NCBI RefSeq assembly: GCF_024721175.1
Contig: NZ_CP099399.1
Location: 3,642,001-3,706,000 of the forward strand
Direction of reading: 5' to 3'
Source: Rhizobium sp. Pop5
GTDB taxonomy: Bacteria; Pseudomonadota; Alphaproteobacteria; Rhizobiales; Rhizobiaceae
DNA: 64,000 nt
Positions 54,541 to 60,731 of this stretch are shown here, piece after piece. The notes under the pieces were generated by a model. The model had not been told where the DNA came from. It did no database searches and worked only from the letters and a program-made list of their open reading frames with translations. The number at the start of each line of letters is the position of its first letter. Within the stretch, counting starts at the first letter, position 1. Made by a program: the position numbers and the translations under genes.

Positions 54541-54557
54541 GATAGTTTTTTTCTATC
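54541..54557. promoter_or_regulatory. LysR-type box upstream of fdsG
   Basis: GATAG-N7-CTATC, a 17-base perfect dyad whose inner T and A are 11 bases apart, as expected of the T-N11-A sites used by LysR regulators. It overlaps the stop of the LysR gene and lies about 120 bases before the fdsG start. Confidence 0.5.
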
Positions 54558-55449
54558 AAAGTTCCTCGTCCTGTACGAGCACCCTCGCTTCGTGCAGCAG
54601 CGCCGACACAAGCGGCGTGAAAGGTTCGCGATAGGAGGCGACAAGACCAACCAGATGATGCGCCTCCGGTTCGACGATCGGGATCATGCGGATTTCCACC
54701 GGAAATCCAAAGGACTTGGCGACGTTGCGCGGCATAATACTCGCCCAGCGCCCCGTCCTGACATGCGAGAACAGCACGATCATCGAATTGGATTCCAGCG
54801 TCGGATGCACAGCGGCGCCGGCCTCCGTCAGGTGGCGGTTGATGATGCGGCGATTCTGCATGTCGGCCGTCAATAGACAAAGCCGAAGATCGCCAACCTC
54901 CTTCCAGGTCACATTGTCGCGATCGGAGAGCGGGCTGCCCGCGGCCGTAATCAGATGGTAGCGCTCCGCATAGAGGGGAACGGTCGTGACGCGGCCGAGC
55001 GGCTCGTTTTCGAGATAGGTGATGCCGGCATCGATTTCGAGATTCTCGAGCATGCTCAGCACCTGCAGCGAATTTCGCGACACGATCGAGAAGGTGACAC
55101 CGGGATGGCGTTCCTGGAAGGGCGTGGTGATGCGCGACAGCATGGCGAGCGCCGTTGGAATTGCGGCGAGGCGGATGTGGCCGGAAAGGCCTCGGCGCGC
55201 CGCGCGCATCTCCTCGCGCATGGTGCGGGCGTCGCCGACGATGCGCCGGGCCCATTCGAGCACCCGCTGCCCCTCCGGTGTCAGCCCCTGGAACCTCGAA
55301 CCACGCTGCACCAGCATGACGCCCAGCTGATCTTCGAGTTGCCGGATGGCGGCCGAAAGCGTCGGCTGCGAGATCCCGCACTCCTCCGCGGCGCGGCCGA
55401 AATGCTTTTCATTGGCAAGGGCGATAAAGAATTCCAGCTTGTCGATCAT
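54556..55449 (-). CDS. LysR-family regulator, probably of the formate dehydrogenase operon
   Basis: A 297-residue LysR-type regulator: N-terminal winged helix (FIALANEKHFGRAAEECGISQPTLSAAIRQLE) and a two-lobe effector domain. It is read in the same direction as fdsGBA with 134 bases between, an arrangement seen in other alphaproteobacterial fds clusters. It may activate fds in response to formate or a related metabolite; this is inference from position and the nearby T-N11-A dyad. Confidence 0.88.
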   Translation of the reverse strand: MIDKLEFFIALANEKHFGRAAEECGISQPTLSAAIRQLEDQLGVMLVQRGSRFQGLTPEGQRVLEWARRIVGDARTMREEMRAARRGLSGHIRLAAIPTALAMLSRITTPFQERHPGVTFSIVSRNSLQVLSMLENLEIDAGITYLENEPLGRVTTVPLYAERYHLITAAGSPLSDRDNVTWKEVGDLRLCLLTADMQNRRIINRHLTEAGAAVHPTLESNSMIVLFSHVRTGRWASIMPRNVAKSFGFPVEIRMIPIVEPEAHHLVGLVASYREPFTPLVSALLHEARVLVQDEEL

Positions 55450-55519
55450 TCGGGCTCCCGCGACATTTCGCGTCAGAGCTTATCTTCGACATAGCGGCCG
55501 CGCTCCGCAAGGGCGGGTG

Positions 55520-55861
55520 CTAACTGTTTTCCGCAGCCGGAAAAAGATCGAACAGCGATTCGAGAAAAGCAAGGACGCTGACGTTGCCGATGCTGTAATA
55601 GATCAGCCTGCCGTCGCGGCGCGTATTGACCAGCCCTTCCAGCCTGAGACGCGCAAGCTGCTGCGAGACCATCGCCTGCTGTATGCCCAGAATATTCTCG
55701 ATTTCGCTTACCGTCCGCTCCTCACTCGCCAAGATGCAGAGGATCAGAAGTCTGGTCTGATGCGCCAGCGCTTTCAGAAGATGACTCGCTTCGTGGGCTT
55801 TTTCAGCGAGCTTATGCAAGTCCTGGCCGGTCATCCCCGGCTCCGGTTTAGGCAACGGCAT
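55520..55861 (-). CDS. ArsR/SmtB-family regulator
   Basis: A 113-residue winged-helix repressor: LLKALAHQTRLLILCILASEERTV, then IQQAMVSQQLARLRLEGLVNTRRDGRLIYY. The sequence is closest in style to the sulphide/persulphide sensors BigR and SqrR. Cys42 in LILC matches their first redox cysteine, but the second near the C-terminus is absent, so a disulphide switch of that type is not possible. ATG 55861 chosen; ATG 55834 is nearly as good. Target unknown; the adjacent SDR gene lies 103 bases upstream on the same strand. Confidence 0.85.
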   Translation of the reverse strand: MPLPKPEPGMTGQDLHKLAEKAHEASHLLKALAHQTRLLILCILASEERTVSEIENILGIQQAMVSQQLARLRLEGLVNTRRDGRLIYYSIGNVSVLAFLESLFDLFPAAENS

Positions 55862-55964
55862 ACGAAATCTCGGAAGGGAGGCGATGAGGTAGATCAGCAC
55901 AGTAGCATATTCGCAGAAGCGAATTGGCCAAAAGTGATGAAATGCCAAAAAAAGTCCAAACAAA

Positions 55965-56735
55965 TCAGCAGATAAGCTGACCGCCATTGATCTCGATCAC
56001 CTGGCCAGTGATGTATCCCGAAAGCGAAGGAGCGGCCAGGAACAGATAAGCCGGCGCACAATCTTCCGCCGTGCCGAGCCGCTGCAGCGGGATCGATTTT
56101 CTGGTCTGCTCCAGCTTCTCACGGGAAGAATAACGCTCATGGAAGTCGGTCTCGATCGTTCCCGGCGAAACGCAGTTGACGCGGATCGCGTCCGGCGCAA
56201 GCTCGCGGGCAAGTGCCTTGGAATAGGTCGCGACGAAAGCTTTCGAGGCCGAATAGATCGAAGAACCCGGGCTGCCGCCGGTCAGCGCCGAAATCGAAAC
56301 CGTATTGACGATGGCAGCCCCTTGAGCCGCCTTCAATGCCGGCAGCAATGCCCGCGTCAGCGCCACCACCGACGTCTGATTGAGCCGCACGACCGCCTCG
56401 TAATCCGCATCGGTCAGCACGTCGGCAGGAAAACGGCCTAGCATGGTGCCGGCATTGTTGACGAGCACATGCAGCTCGTCGAAGAAAGCCAGAGCATCCT
56501 CCGCAAATCCGGCCGCCCCGCCCGGAGCGGAAAAATCGGCATGCAGCAGCAGTGCCCGTCTTTCCGATTCCGCCGTCAGCAGGAAATCCGGCAGGTCGCG
56601 ACCGGGCTTCCGCCCAGTATGAACGATCACCTTCGCGCCGCAGTCCAGAAATTGCCGGGCCACTTCGAGGCCGATGCCGCGGCCGGCGCCGGTCACGACG
56701 ACATTGCGATTTTCAAACAGTCTGGGGTGGAACAC
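55965..56735 (-). CDS. Short-chain dehydrogenase/reductase
   Basis: A 256-residue classical SDR: TGAGRGIG cofactor loop, NNAG, the catalytic Ser with YSASK (Tyr and Lys), and a C-terminal ITGQVIEINGGQ. Start is GTG 56735: GAGGAGG precedes it by eight bases and gives normal length; the ORF continues upstream to 56972 without similarity. NADP preference is suggested by a Gly-Arg pair (HTGRK) after the second strand. Substrate unknown. It follows soxR on the same strand after 139 bases and could belong to the redox response. Confidence 0.84.
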   Translation of the reverse strand: MFHPRLFENRNVVVTGAGRGIGLEVARQFLDCGAKVIVHTGRKPGRDLPDFLLTAESERRALLLHADFSAPGGAAGFAEDALAFFDELHVLVNNAGTMLGRFPADVLTDADYEAVVRLNQTSVVALTRALLPALKAAQGAAIVNTVSISALTGGSPGSSIYSASKAFVATYSKALARELAPDAIRVNCVSPGTIETDFHERYSSREKLEQTRKSIPLQRLGTAEDCAPAYLFLAAPSLSGYITGQVIEINGGQLIC

Positions 56736-56874
56736 GAAGCCGTCCTCCTCGCGGACCAGGCCGCCGGTTGCGTCATGTGCCCTAACATATGAGCACGCCC
56801 ACCGAAAGGAAGGCGCGCATCGATCTTTCCCGAGAGATTTGGTCTTTCCGGAGAGAAGTTGCGTCCCGGGCGGA

Positions 56875-57339
56875 CTAGCTTTCGGCCTGGAGGAGCCGCG
56901 CCCCCGGCCCTTCCTTGCCGAGCCGGTCGCCGGGATTGCGCAGCGGACAGCTCTCGACCGACAGGCAGCCACAGCCGATGCAGCCGGTCAGGCGGTCGCG
57001 CAACAGGCTAAGCTGCCTGATTCGCTCATCGAGATCGTCCTTCCAAAGGCCCGACAGGATCTGCCAGTCGATAGCCGTCGGCGTGCGTCCCTGCGGCAGG
57101 GATTCGAACGCCGCCTGGATCTCCGAAAGCGGAATGCCGACCCGCTGCGCCACCTTGATGATGCCAAGCCGGCGAAGCACGTCACGCCCGTAACGACGCT
57201 GGTTGCCGCGGCTGCGAATGCTGGAGATCAGCCCCTTGGTTTCGTAAAAATGCAGCGCCGAAACGGCAAGGCCGCTACGCTCCGCCACTTCGCCGACCGT
57301 CAGGAGCTTGCCAAGCGCGGTTGTCGGAATCCTATCCAT
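56875..57339 (-). CDS. soxR: Redox-sensitive transcriptional activator SoxR
   Basis: A 154-residue MerR-family protein. N-terminal winged helix ([26 protein letters not shown]), a dimer coiled coil, and the [2Fe-2S] cysteines C120, C123, C125 and C131 (CIGCGC...C), spaced as in E. coli SoxR. The cluster is oxidised by superoxide-generating or redox-cycling compounds. There is no soxS in the window; in non-enteric bacteria SoxR acts directly on target promoters. A perfect SoxR box lies 11 bases upstream in the divergent promoter. Confidence 0.95.
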   Translation of the reverse strand: MDRIPTTALGKLLTVGEVAERSGLAVSALHFYETKGLISSIRSRGNQRRYGRDVLRRLGIIKVAQRVGIPLSEIQAAFESLPQGRTPTAIDWQILSGLWKDDLDERIRQLSLLRDRLTGCIGCGCLSVESCPLRNPGDRLGKEGPGARLLQAES

Positions 57340-57345
57340 TGCCCC

Positions 57346-57376
57346 TTGACCTCAATATTAGTTGAGGTTTTATAAG
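57346..57376 (+). promoter_or_regulatory. SoxR-type promoter reading away from soxR
   Basis: TTGACC (57346-57351), 19-base spacer and TATAAG (57371-57376). The overlong 19-bp spacer is the mark of MerR-family activated promoters. The spacer holds CCTCAATATTAGTTGAGG (57350-57367), with perfect six-base arms and very close to the E. coli SoxR box. Transcription should start near 57383 and run to the right, into the short ORF at 57423. Confidence 0.85.
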
Positions 57377-57422
57377 CCTTGCTCCATCAGTCGTAAAGCC
57401 CAATCGCGCGAAGGAGCGACGC

Positions 57423-57512
57423 ATGAAAACACGTCTGGATGACGGCGAGGCCGGACGGCCTGCGCTCGTCATTGCTCGCGTCAATCGTCTCGATGCTGAG
57501 ATGGCCGCCTGA
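57423..57512 (+). CDS. 29-residue ORF downstream of the SoxR promoter
   Basis: MKTRLDDGEAGRPALVIARV followed by nine residues ending EMAA. GGAG lies eight bases before the ATG, and the reading frame is the first after the SoxR-type promoter, about 40 bases from the predicted transcript start. The RNA ends in an intrinsic terminator 75 bases after the stop. It is soluble and charged, with no run of one amino acid as in amino-acid attenuators. It could be a regulatory leader peptide, a small stress protein, or part of a small RNA. I recognise no homologue. Confidence 0.5.
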   Translation: MKTRLDDGEAGRPALVIARVNRLDAEMAA

Positions 57513-57525
57513 GGCGGAAGGCTCC

Positions 57526-57552
57526 GGTTCCGTTCCCGGCAGGTACGGAACC
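57526..57552 (+). ncRNA. Hairpin between the small ORF and the terminator
   Basis: GGTTCCGT / ACGGAACC, eight perfect pairs with an 11-base loop, 13 bases past the small-ORF stop and eight bases before the terminator stem. Its loop contains CCCGG, which can also pair with the terminator's left arm. Confidence 0.6.
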
Positions 57553-57559
57553 CTGGGAG

Positions 57560-57590
57560 CACCCGGGCAGGCCGTCCGCCCGGGTGTTTT
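57560..57590 (+). terminator. Intrinsic terminator of the SoxR-driven transcript
   Basis: CACCCGGGC / GCCCGGGTG, nine perfect pairs with a nine-base loop and four Ts. Bases 57567-57578 (loop and part of the stem) are a perfect complement of 57452-57463 inside the small ORF, so an alternative fold that would disrupt the terminator exists. Confidence 0.8.
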
Positions 57591-57614
57591 CCCATCTCTC
57601 AGCACATCCCACCA

Positions 57615-57630
57615 TGCGGACATGTCCGCA
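57615..57630. promoter_or_regulatory. 16-base perfect palindrome upstream of the thi promoter
   Basis: TGCGGACATGTCCGCA, a perfect 16-base palindrome followed by ATTTT, ten bases before the proposed -35 of the thiamin operon. It may be an operator or a short hairpin. No known binding protein is recognised. Confidence 0.45.
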
Positions 57631-57639
57631 ATTTTGCGG

Positions 57640-57668
57640 TTGCAGGACGAAAACCCCGGTGATAATTT
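57640..57668 (+). promoter_or_regulatory. Proposed promoter of the thi operon
   Basis: TTGCAG, 17-base spacer, TAATTT. The predicted start near 57675 falls just before the TPP riboswitch, which supports it. Confidence 0.45.
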
Positions 57669-57679
57669 CCGGGCCGATT

Positions 57680-57773
57680 AACAGGGGAGCTCCGTGTCGC
57701 CGGGGCTGAGATGCGAGGCACGAGCTTCCGGACCCTTCAAAGCTGATCTGGGTAATGCCAGCGGAGCGAGGTC
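57680..57773 (+). promoter_or_regulatory. TPP riboswitch (THI element)
   Basis: The conserved blocks are all present in order: GGGGCTGAGATGC, then ACCCTTCAA, GCTGATCTGGGTAATGCCAGCGGAG. These form the pyrimidine- and pyrophosphate-sensing helices of the thiamin pyrophosphate riboswitch. It ends four bases before an ATG, with the GAGG ribosome-binding site at its 3' edge, consistent with translational repression by TPP. Confidence 0.95.
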
Positions 57774-57776
57774 CAC

Positions 57777-57971
57777 ATGTTTTCAGGCGCACAAGTGTCA
57801 CTCTATCCGATGTCCGGCAATTTCGTCGGCTTCGTCCTCGATGCCGTAAAGGCGCTCGATCCCTTCTTTGCCGCTATACGTACCGGCACCTCTGACCGCT
57901 CCAGGAATTTCTGCACCACGCTGGGTGGCGACGCCGGCGCCGTCTTCGCCAACGGCCCGACGAAAGCCTGA
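57777..57971 (+). pseudogene. Truncated YkoF-type HMP/thiamin-binding protein
   Basis: A 64-residue frame directly behind the TPP riboswitch. The first 30 residues (FSGAQVSLYPMSGNFVGFVL and on to KALDPF) match the N-terminal end of YkoF-type thiamin or hydroxymethylpyrimidine binding proteins, which are usually about 200 residues. From about residue 33 the similarity stops and the frame ends early. It appears to be the remnant of a full ykoF gene, as found at the head of related thi operons. Whether the short product has a role, or only keeps translation running into the permease gene 12 bases on, is unknown. Confidence 0.6.
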
Positions 57972-57983
57972 AACCGAACGCTG

Positions 57984-58790
57984 ATGAGATCGTCGCACCC
58001 ATCGGATTCGCGCCTTTCCGCTCTCGGCAACGCCCTGCACCGGGGAATGCCCGCATTGCTGGCCGGTTGCGCCTTTCTGGCGGCATGGGAGCTTTATGTC
58101 GCTCTTTCCGGCATCAAGCCTGCCATCCTGCCGGCACCTTCCCGCATCCTTCTCCAGGGTTGGCTCAATCGCGACACGCTGATCGCCAACACCTGGCCGA
58201 CGCTCGGCGCCACGCTCGGCGGCTTCGCCCTGTCGCTTGCCTTCGCTTTCGTCTCGTCGATCCTCATGGATTTCGTGCCCTTCATGCGCCGGGCATTGCT
58301 GCCGATCTTCATCGCCAGCCAGACCTTGCCGCTGGTGGCGATCGCCCCGCTCGTCGTCCTCTGGTTCGGTTTCGGCCTGTTGCCGAAGGTCCTGCTCGTG
58401 GCGCTCGTCACCTTCTTCCCGCTGCTCGTCGCCCTTCTGCAGGGCTATGAATCAACCGACCGCGACATTGCCGAACTGCTGAATTCGATGAAGGCGAGCC
58501 GCTGGCGGATCTTCTGCCTGGCCCGGCTCCCCTCCTCGCTACCCTATTTTTTTGCTGGCCTCAGGATTTCGATCACCTATGCCGTCGTCGGCGCGATCTT
58601 TGCCGAATATGCCGGAGCGGCAAGCGGCCTCGGCATCTATATTCTCAACGCGAAGAACAATTTCCGTCCCGATCTCGTGCTCGCAGCCGTCGTCGTCAGC
58701 GCCCTGTTGACACTCTGCCTTTTCGGCTTGACGCTCATCGTCCAGCGCCTCGTCATGCCTTGGCAGTCATCCAAGGAGGGCCGCCGATGA
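57984..58790 (+). CDS. thiX: ABC importer permease for thiamin pyrimidine precursor (ThiX)
   Basis: A 268-residue BPD-type permease with about six helices, of the TauC/SsuC group; the EAA-like loop is around LLNSMKASRWRIFCLARLPSSLPY. The TPP riboswitch upstream and the ThiY-type binding protein downstream assign it to the thiXYZ importer of hydroxymethylpyrimidine or formylaminopyrimidine, thiamin salvage precursors. ATG at 57984; the stop overlaps the ATPase start (ATGA). Confidence 0.88.
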   Translation: MRSSHPSDSRLSALGNALHRGMPALLAGCAFLAAWELYVALSGIKPAILPAPSRILLQGWLNRDTLIANTWPTLGATLGGFALSLAFAFVSSILMDFVPFMRRALLPIFIASQTLPLVAIAPLVVLWFGFGLLPKVLLVALVTFFPLLVALLQGYESTDRDIAELLNSMKASRWRIFCLARLPSSLPYFFAGLRISITYAVVGAIFAEYAGAASGLGIYILNAKNNFRPDLVLAAVVVSALLTLCLFGLTLIVQRLVMPWQSSKEGRR

Positions 58791-59545
58791 CCGACGGAAT
58801 GGTGGAACTGCGCAACATCTCGAAATCCTTCGACGGCATGAAGGTTCTCGGCGATATTTCGCTCGGTGTTACAAGCGGCGAGTTCGTTTCGATCGTCGGC
58901 CCGTCCGGCTCGGGAAAATCGACGGTGCTGCGATTGCTGACACAGGCGCTTCGGCCCGATTCCGGCACGATGCTTTTCAACGGTACGCCACTGGAACAGA
59001 CGCCGCATTCCTTCGCCTTCATGCCGCAGCGCGATGCGCTGATGCCCTGGCGGCGTATCATCGACAATGCAGCGCTCGGCCTGGAGGTAAAGGGCATAAG
59101 CCGGCGGGTGGCCCGCGCCACCGTCGCGCCCCTGTTCGAACGTTTCGGCCTTGCTGGCTTCGAACGCCACTACCCTTCCGAACTGTCAGGCGGCATGCGC
59201 CAGCGCGCGGCACTCCTGCGCACCGTCATTCAGAGCCAGGACATGCTGCTGCTCGACGAGCCTTTCGGCGCGCTCGATGCGCTGACGCGGACGCAGATCC
59301 AGGAGTGGCTGCAGGGCATGTGGACCGAACACCGCTGGACGGCGCTGCTGATCACCCACGATGTGCGCGAGGCCGTGTTTCTTTCCGACCGGATCTATGT
59401 GCTCTCCGCCCGTCCGGCGCGCATCATCCGCGAATTCCGCGTTCCCCTGCCCCGTCCGAGAACCATTGCCGATCTCGGCTCGCCGGCGGCTCAGGCGATC
59501 GAGACTGAAATCCTGCAAACCCTGCTTCACCCTCACGAGACCTGA
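58787..59545 (+). CDS. thiZ: ABC importer ATPase (ThiZ)
   Basis: A 252-residue ATPase of the SsuB/TauB group: Walker A GPSGSGKST, signature LSGGMRQRAALLR and Walker B LLLDEPFGALD. It begins on an ATG overlapping the permease stop by four bases, giving MTDGMVELRN. Energises the thiamin-precursor importer. Confidence 0.9.
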   Translation: MTDGMVELRNISKSFDGMKVLGDISLGVTSGEFVSIVGPSGSGKSTVLRLLTQALRPDSGTMLFNGTPLEQTPHSFAFMPQRDALMPWRRIIDNAALGLEVKGISRRVARATVAPLFERFGLAGFERHYPSELSGGMRQRAALLRTVIQSQDMLLLDEPFGALDALTRTQIQEWLQGMWTEHRWTALLITHDVREAVFLSDRIYVLSARPARIIREFRVPLPRPRTIADLGSPAAQAIETEILQTLLHPHET

Positions 59546-59555
59546 GGAGGTCACC

Positions 59556-60566
59556 ATGCTGCTTCTTACCCGCCGTCAGACGATCTTCGCCGCCATCGCG
59601 GCAAGCCTTGCCGGCCGCCCCGCCTTCGCCCAATCGGCACCCGCGAAGGTTCGCATCGCGCTCGACTGGACACCCAACACCAATCACATCGGCATCTATG
59701 TGGCCCAAGCGAAGGGCTTCTATGCCGCCGCCGGCCTTGATGTCCAGATTCTGCCCTTTGCCGATACCAGCGCCGGAACGCTGGTATCCAACAGCGTCGC
59801 CGACTTCGGCATCTCCAGCGAAATTGAGGCTCTCATGCAGCGCGCCGCCGGCGGCGACGTGAAAATGGTCTACGGTATCGTCCAGACCGAAACCGCACGG
59901 CTAATCTTTAAGGGCGGGCGCGATGACATCAAGAGCGCTAAGGATCTCGACGGCAAGACCTATGGCGGCTTTGGCGGGACCTGGGAAAGCGCACTGATCT
60001 CCTCGATGATCCGCAACGACGGCGGCAAGGGCGAGTTTAAGACGGTGACGCTCGGCACTTCCGCTTACGAGGCGCTGGACAATGGCTCGATCGATTTCAC
60101 GCTGGAGATCTATACTTGGGAAGGCGTCGCCGCCGAACTGGAAAATCGAAAGATTGCCCGCTTCCACTATGCCGACTACGGCGTTCCCGACGAGCAGACG
60201 ACCGTCATCGTCTCCAGCGACGCCTATCTCTCCGCAAATCGGGAGAACGCCCGCGCCTTCATCCAGGCGACGCGCCAGGGCTATGCCTACTCCGTAGACC
60301 ACCCTGAGGAAGCCTGCGACCTGCTGATATCAGGAAGCAACGGCGCATTGATGAACACGGCACTGGTGAAGGCCTCGCAGAAAGCACTGATCGACGGTCA
60401 CTATCTCAAATCGGAAACCGGTGTGATCGGCACGCTTGATCCGGCAAAGGCCGCCGCCCTCGGCAGTTTCATGGTCGAGAACGGCATCCTGGCCGATGCC
60501 AATGGCGCCACGCTCAAGGAGAAGCCGGACTTTTCCACCTACTACACCAACGAACTCCTCGGCTGA
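59556..60566 (+). CDS. thiY: ABC importer binding protein for thiamin pyrimidine precursor (ThiY)
   Basis: A 336-residue periplasmic protein of the NMT1/THI5-like family. The N-terminus LLTRRQTIFAAIAASLAGRPAFAQ is a twin-arginine-type signal. The mature body starts VRIALDWTPNTNHIGIYVAQAKGFY, with the WTPNTNH loop typical of ThiY proteins that bind formylamino-pyrimidine. GAGGAGGTC stands before ATG 59556. Last gene of the operon. Confidence 0.9.
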   Translation: MLLLTRRQTIFAAIAASLAGRPAFAQSAPAKVRIALDWTPNTNHIGIYVAQAKGFYAAAGLDVQILPFADTSAGTLVSNSVADFGISSEIEALMQRAAGGDVKMVYGIVQTETARLIFKGGRDDIKSAKDLDGKTYGGFGGTWESALISSMIRNDGGKGEFKTVTLGTSAYEALDNGSIDFTLEIYTWEGVAAELENRKIARFHYADYGVPDEQTTVIVSSDAYLSANRENARAFIQATRQGYAYSVDHPEEACDLLISGSNGALMNTALVKASQKALIDGHYLKSETGVIGTLDPAKAAALGSFMVENGILADANGATLKEKPDFSTYYTNELLG

Positions 60567-60637
60567 GTTCGCCCTGACGCATGTCACTCAAGACCGTGCA
60601 GCAGTTTGCGGTCACGGCATGCGGAATGCAAAGACCG

Positions 60638-60676
60638 AAAGCGCGCAAGCGAATCTGAAAGATCGTGACGCGCTTT
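60638..60676. repeat. RIME-like palindromic repeat
   Basis: AAAGCGCG (60638-60645) and CGCGCTTT (60669-60676), perfect eight-base arms around 23 bases with CAAGCGAATCTGAAAGATCG, a sequence I recall as a common rhizobial intergenic repeat. An additional CGCATG...CATGCG pair surrounds 60578-60622. Confidence 0.5.
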
Positions 60677-60678
60677 AG

Positions 60679-60727
60679 CCTTGCCCGCTGCGGTTTTACG
60701 CGGCAAAATCGCGCGGGCAAGGGGAGG
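60679..60727 (+). promoter_or_regulatory. Long hairpin occluding the acyltransferase ribosome-binding site
   Basis: CCTTGCCCGC (60679-60688) pairs perfectly with GCGGGCAAGG (60713-60722), and inside it GCGGTTTT pairs with AAAATCGC (one G-U). In total about 18 pairs with a seven-base loop. Its 3' arm runs into GGGGAGG (60721-60727), the ribosome-binding site of the gene starting at 60732. Confidence 0.6.
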
Positions 60728-60731
60728 CAAG

